DNA from: Fusarium oxysporum f. sp. lycopersici 4287
Taxonomy: Eukaryota > Ascomycota > Sordariomycetes > Hypocreales > Nectriaceae
Length of the DNA: 64,000 nucleotides
Direction: 5' to 3'
NCBI RefSeq assembly: GCF_000149955.1
Contig: NC_030986.1
Span: 1,437,148 to 1,501,147, forward strand
The notes under the pieces were generated by a model that saw only the letters and a program-made list of their open reading frames with translations, made no database searches and was not told the origin of the DNA. The translations under genes were made by a program, and so were the position numbers. Position 1 is the stretch's first letter. Every line of letters starts with the position of its first letter. Shown here in pieces: positions 58,969 through 64,000 of this stretch.

Positions 58969-60803
58969 ATCGAATCAGTAATGGGGAATGTGGGGTGTTT
59001 AGAAAAAAAAAGTTTGAGGAGAGGAGGGGTCAGGAAGATGATCGGTAAGGCAAGAGAGGAGGAGAAGAGGGGAAGAAAGGAAACAGAATAGGGTCACTAG
59101 AAGATCGGGAATCTCTTAGAGTTTTTAGGTAAAAAAGGGACAAAGAGGTTGGCTCGGCTGGAGGTTGGAGATGCCGTTGTTGAAGTATGAGCTTGAGGTG
59201 GTGTTGCAGTAGCGGCAGCGGATTATGGAGACGTAAGTTATGGGGGGACAAAAAAATCGTATCAGACCAGGCCAGGCCAGTCCGCCCCGGGCTCCAGTCC
59301 AGCTCCAGATTAGGTAGGCCACCAAACCATGCGCTAAACAGCTAACCACCAACACTTATCACCAGGCTGTGATAATTTTCTCAGGCGGTCACCTCGGTGA
59401 TAAAATGAAATGGCTGGGCCGTGCCGTGATTTGCACTTCGATTTACTGTTTCCTGTTCCTTCTCTGTATAATTTGGGTAAGTAAAAGGTGCCAAAGGGTC
59501 AATTGACGGCCTTACCGCACTTTAGCATGGGATCTTTCGGGTCTGAATTTGCTGCCCATCATCCAATATCCACGCAGCTTTTTTGTCCTCTAGTGGGGTT
59601 GTCAATGAACGACATGTCACCCTTGCAAGCTCCATCGTTCAGATTTTCAATCAACGTACATCCATATCCATATCCATTCCCGTTTGTACCTAGGTAAGGT
59701 AAGGCAAGGCAAGGCAAGGTAGGTAGGGTGGTCATCCATGATGTGGCATGCTTTACCGCCTATCATTTGATTCAAGAAATGTCGCATTGTTACGTTGGCA
59801 GTTGAACAACGAGGCCGAGAATTGTCAATCAGACTACCTCTACTCGACTCAGACTCAGTCAGAGCCCAATATTCACTCCCAATTCCTCCCTCCCCTCCCC
59901 TACCAAGACAAGACCAGACCCAGCCCCCCATGAACAACAAACTTTTTTGTTTTGGTCCCGCCAAAAGACTCCGCGCTTTATCACCCGACGACTCATGGGC
60001 CTGCCTCCTGGGTCCCGGTCTCGCCATCATGCACCAATTTCTATTGTATCCGTGCATTGTTTCCTCTATGCTGGACGTTTCGTCATTATCACTTGCATTG
60101 CTAGACCCTGGTGCTGCTCTTTCACATGCCTGTTATAGTCAAAGCTTTTATGTCGACATCCGTTATGATATGCCTGACCCGAACGATTTACTGAGTGAAA
60201 CAAAGATTGAGACAAAGCTTCAACGGGCCTTGATGAAACATAACCTGCAGAATGCTACCTTTGCATATGCAGGTGCCTATATATAAACAAACATGTCTCA
60301 TGCTCGCTCTTTCTGGCCTCTGAGTCACTTTTCTCTCGCCTTTTTGCCAAATTACTTTCCATATCGATCAATGTCCTTCCAAATAGATATCCAGCCGTAA
60401 TTCCTCGGCTTGACCGTCAAGTAACCCCGGTTTATGCGAATCAGACTGGGGTCCCATTTGCTTTTTGCTCCGCCCAAGACTCCATGCACTATCCTTCATG
60501 GACCCGTCATTACATATTCCATTTCAAATCAAATTAGAGTGTAATCAATGCATTGCCGTCATGAGAGGGGAGTGATTCATGTGAGTGCGCCATGATGGGA
60601 CTAATTCTGAAAGCCCATCATGTCCGATCTTGGCGATCATGCCCAGCATCAAAGTTGAGGTCGTTTCCGTTTTCAGGGGAACCTCAACAGACATCCTCTA
60701 TTTCAAGAGTAGTCTACCTCAATTCACAGAGGTGCTGGTGTGATCAGCTTCCCGGTTGTGTCATTAAACGAAAGTCGAATATAGAGTCGAAGTCCGAAGT
60801 TAC
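58969..60803. other. Intergenic, coiled-coil promoter and caspase-like gene 3' end
   Basis: The minus strand is pyrimidine-rich near 59005-59100, the leader of the coiled-coil gene. A pentamer repeat occurs at 59692-59721. Short frames at 59795-60286 have no recognisable product. Confidence 0.5.
59692..59721. repeat. AGGTA/AGGCA pentamer x6
   Basis: Six tandem pentamers (AGGTA twice, AGGCA three times, AGGTA once). Pentameric TACCT/TGCCT-type repeats are common in Hypocreales promoters; no function is inferred. Confidence 0.8.
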
Positions 60804-62831
60804 TCATCTAAACGTAGCTCGGAACGGCCCTTCAACCTTGACATCCCTGATACCTTCCGGCATCAGTCGCAGCCATTCATTCCAGCTTTCGAGGTCGACG
60901 TTGTCATCGTCCAGTCGAATAGACAAGTGTAATTGGGGACTGTTCTCATACGAAGAGAAACTTCCTCGCGTGGGGCTGTTCTGGTATACCGGAGAAAGGA
61001 AGATGGACGGAAGCCTCGAGTTGCCCGACATCATCATGTGCAGCGGCGAGGGGAAACTGGTCAATACTTCTTTCTCTGGATACTTGTCTTGGACCATTTT
61101 GGCGTACTGAGAGAACAAATTCGCGTGCAGCTCGGCAGCCGAAAGAGGACTCAAGCGTGCTGCCCGGACTCGCAGTTGTTCAGCAAGGGCCCGAGTGAAT
61201 GCACAGCGATCAAGATCGTAATAATGCTCTTCTGATACCGAAGCTGCAAGTAGTTCCAGGACGCCCTGTTGTCGAACCATTCTGGACGATGGGTAATATG
61301 CAGCATCCATAATAATCAACGTATCGGCACAAGCCTCTTCGAGAGTTTGTTGTATACCACCCCACCGGATTGTTGAGGCTTGTTCTGGATTTCGCGAGCT
61401 GCCAAGTCTTAGCCGGTATCATCAATGCAGAAGGGGGTGGCAAACGGCATACCTTGCCAGAACCATCTCACGATTGCCATCGAGGTATGTATGTCCTGCG
61501 TAATAGACTATCTTCAACACATCACGCTCATCGCGGTCCTCAACAAACTCGTTGAGTGCCCTTGATAGCCACCTCCATGAGCTTTTGCAGCCATCAGAGG
61601 ACGACGGGATAGCTTGAACTTGAAAGTTGTAGCGATAATACTTATCAAAAACCTCAGCGAGCTCCCGGACAGCGGTCTGAATTATCGGGACCTCTTCATC
61701 GTCTTGCCAGAACAGGAACAGAACCTGCACAGAACTGTATCGATCCCGACTGGGAGTGGAAAGCATACGCCCCACATTGGATTGGAGATCGTTCTTGAAG
61801 CTCTCGATGCCAGGTAAAGACAGGGACTTCTCGAGGCGAGGGCCCGATGGCAAAGGGGTACGAATTCGAGCGTCACTTAGCGGAGGTCGGCCGGGCAGGT
61901 TGGAGCCAGGAGTACTGGAATCGATATCCATTTCCTGGGTATCGTGGAACAAGGCCTGGACATTGGTGATCGCGGGGGCGGGGCTCAACGGTCGGCCGGC
62001 AGCGGCGAGGGAAGGTGCAATGTCCTGAATAGTCGGGCTATGCGAACGATGAAACTTGGTTACGACGTCTTCCCATGTCATATTATGATGACTGGGGTGG
62101 CACTACAATAATGGAGACAAGGGTTGGCATATAAGTCCATATAAAAAGTTTGTGTGGCACATAGAATGAGTATGACTTACAGCGACTCGTCGCCTCCTAC
62201 AGTCAATGCATGCGCCCAGCTTTCGAATGAGTGCAGCGCGTTCTCTGGACTGCTGAGAAAGGGGCCCGGTCCGTCTCCTGCTCGTGCGGCGGTTGTTAGA
62301 GACGTCGGAGCCATCCTTTATAGAGAAAATGGACTGGTGCAAGTTAGGAGAGGTGTCGGCACTGTACGATGTGTTATTGGTCTCTGTGGAGGCCAAGGTA
62401 GCGCTAGTGGCCTGAGTTGAGATGGAGGAGCATGTGTCCTTTCTCAGAGGCGGCGTAACGGGGTGGAGGTTGTGGTGAGGATGATGGTGGTGCTGCTGCT
62501 GTTGGTGTTGTTCGAACGTATAATGCGCCGGTGAGGTCGGCGACGGTTGGCGGAGCGGGGGAAGCTCATCTGGATTTGGCGCGAGTGGATGGGCGGAGAC
62601 TGATGCGACAGCTGTTGCGGCGGCGAGAACAGCAGGCAGCGAAGCAGACTGAGCAGAGGGCGAGGAAATTGAAGGTAAGGATGGCGTCGGAGCGGTTTCG
62701 GATACAGAGGTCGGCTGCGATGGAGATGGAGACGGTGGAGGTTGCGGCTGTTGATGTTGGTGTTGGTGTTGCATGGACGGAGCAGCAGGAGCTGGAGAAG
62801 CCTCGGCCATGCTGTGGGCGACAGAATTCAT
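60804..62831 (-). CDS. Caspase-fold (C14-like) protein lacking the catalytic Cys, with CCCH-type knuckle
   Basis: Exons 62831-62181, 62102-61453 and 61398-60804 join to 631 residues. The first 200 are low-complexity (Gln/His/Pro/Ser-rich). Next comes a compact motif, C208-x2-C211-RRRRVA-C218-HPSHH, spanning the first intron; it is half of a Zn-cluster with a CCCH-type ligand set. The second half resembles a caspase/metacaspase fold. It has a beta strand VQVLFLFWQDDEE, a helix, then KIVYYAGH with the catalytic-position His near 421, a W-G-G-I-Q helix, and TLIIMDAAYYPSS where active members have D-C/A-C. The cysteine position is Ala, so proteolysis is unlikely. The start was placed at the first ATG after a TATCAG that could end a 5' UTR intron. 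Fold recognition is by eye and needs structural support. Confidence 0.7.
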
Positions 62832-64000
62832 GCTGATAGGTAAAGAGATTAAATGAGCGTCAGAACTATTCAAACGCCCATTATCTCAAACTTGAGGGAG
62901 AAGAAGGGTTGAAGTAGGCAAAAACAGCTTGCAGATCAGGAAGCTTGCCAATAAGCCAATTGCTTAGATATATATCTGTATTGCCAGTGGGTGTGTCAAT
63001 TGTGTATGTGCAGGCGCAAGCATACGGCACAGGCTGCACAAGCGATGGGCGCGTTGATATGTGTGCGTCGATGGTACCGTAAGTAAGAGAAGTGTTCACC
63101 CCACCATCAAATATTTCCAGCCTCAGCAAATAGAAGCGCCAACAGTGTATAGATAACCGCAGCTTTGCAGGCGCACTGAAAGAATTGTAGATGCTGGGAG
63201 AGGAAGATTCGCAGAAGCAACTTTGTGCCGAGATGGTGAACGGCGAGCTTAGAAGGGCTTCTGTGTGGGAAATCTTGAATTGGTAAGGCAGAAAATTAAA
63301 CACCCTGGGGCGAACTGAGAGACGCAGAGACAAATGGATAGAAGATACTGAAATACTGTGCAATTCAATTGATCGCAGCGGAGTGCAGTGAGGCCCGGCG
63401 CAAGTAATGTATAGAGATATGGAGTGGTAATAGCGGACCAACGATGATTAAGCCGACGATGAGCTTCACAATTGGACCTTGAACAAGACGAAAGTGTATC
63501 AACGTCTAGCTAGGTGCGCGATGCAAAATAGCCAGTGGACGATACCTCAATTCGTTGCAAGACGCCCAGTTTCGGCTGCTAGCTTGTGGGATCAAAGGAA
63601 ATGTTTGGTCGGATCAAGGCGACCTGAAGGCGAGATGAGAGTCGTATATACGAAAAGCCGGCCTATGATGTAAGACGGATTTCAAGATGTCGTTCAGGTG
63701 AGCGGGAAGCGTAACGGTGAAGCAATGAAGCAGACCAAGGTCACTTGAACAAGAAGATGGGATGCTAAAGAGAAATAGCTAACAAGAGCAAGAAAAAGAC
63801 AGCGCAAGTTCATGCCATGGAAAGAGACCGAGAGTGTTCCGTCGTCGCGAAGACTGACCTGAGATGAATGGAGTGGCGTGTAAAAAGGTGAAGAAAGCGG
63901 AGGGGAGGGCGTGGGAGAGAAAGCTACAGCTATGACTCGACCAATCAGACAGGTAGTTTGGAGGGTCTCACAAACGAAAGTGGGGTGGGGGCGTGCGCGG
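62832..64000. other. Upstream region of the caspase-like gene
   Basis: About 1.2 kb to the window's right edge. The minus strand is pyrimidine-rich near 63870-63930, suggesting the transcription start, with one or more 5' UTR introns before the ATG at 62831. No other gene seen. Confidence 0.5.

Overview
The window is nuclear DNA from a filamentous ascomycete, most likely a Fusarium-like member of the Hypocreales. Genes carry several short introns (about 47-115 nt, a few longer) with GTAAGT/GTATGT-type donors and CTAAC/CTGAC branch sites. Start codons follow pyrimidine-rich leaders. The proteins are typical of the group: Pma1-type H+-ATPase, mitochondrial citrate synthase, Yhm2 carrier, MARVEL and LtrA membrane proteins. 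An AT-rich island at about 37.0-38.0 kb looks like a repeat relic mutated by repeat-induced point mutation (RIP). The genus is an inference from sequence character; no database search was run. Intron positions were worked out by hand from splice signals and reading-frame continuity.

Layout. 1-7.6 kb: the 3' part of a gene for an unusual cysteine-rich protein with three tandem C2HC plus Zn2Cys6-like cassettes; a DCAF4-like WD40 gene (minus); and the plasma-membrane H+-ATPase (minus, seven exons including a 24-nt microexon). 7.6-22.1 kb: about 14.5 kb with no gene I can support. 22.1-24.6 kb: a Nrd1/Seb1-type CID-RRM protein (minus). 28.4-33.1 kb: mitochondrial citrate synthase and the Yhm2-type citrate/oxoglutarate carrier, adjacent and co-oriented. 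33.8-37.0 kb: a WD40 gene (minus) with an apparent frameshift near its 3' end, next to the AT-rich island. 38.0-40.3 kb: a long-chain acyl-CoA synthetase with a possible peroxisomal C-terminus (minus). 43.0-47.6 kb: a MARVEL-like membrane protein, O-acetylhomoserine sulfhydrylase and a protein of unknown function. 49.3-52.7 kb: an ATP-grasp protein, a 141-nt assembly gap and an LtrA-family membrane protein whose 5' end lies in the gap. 53.8-62.8 kb: a WW-domain protein, an EMC7-like ER protein, a long coiled-coil protein with a predicted N-myristoylation signal, and a caspase-fold protein that appears to lack the catalytic cysteine.

Most of the window is housekeeping: proton pumping, citrate synthesis and export, fatty-acid activation, sulfur assimilation, nuclear RNA processing and ER membrane-protein insertion. 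I see no coherent biosynthetic cluster, CRISPR array, tRNA or rRNA. The strongest candidates for undescribed biology are the triple zinc-cassette protein, the degenerate caspase-like protein with a CCCH knuckle, and the long non-coding interval upstream of the proton-pump gene. Three gene models have a defect worth checking: an in-frame UAG in the DCAF4-like gene, the frameshift in the second WD40 gene, and the gap-truncated LtrA gene.
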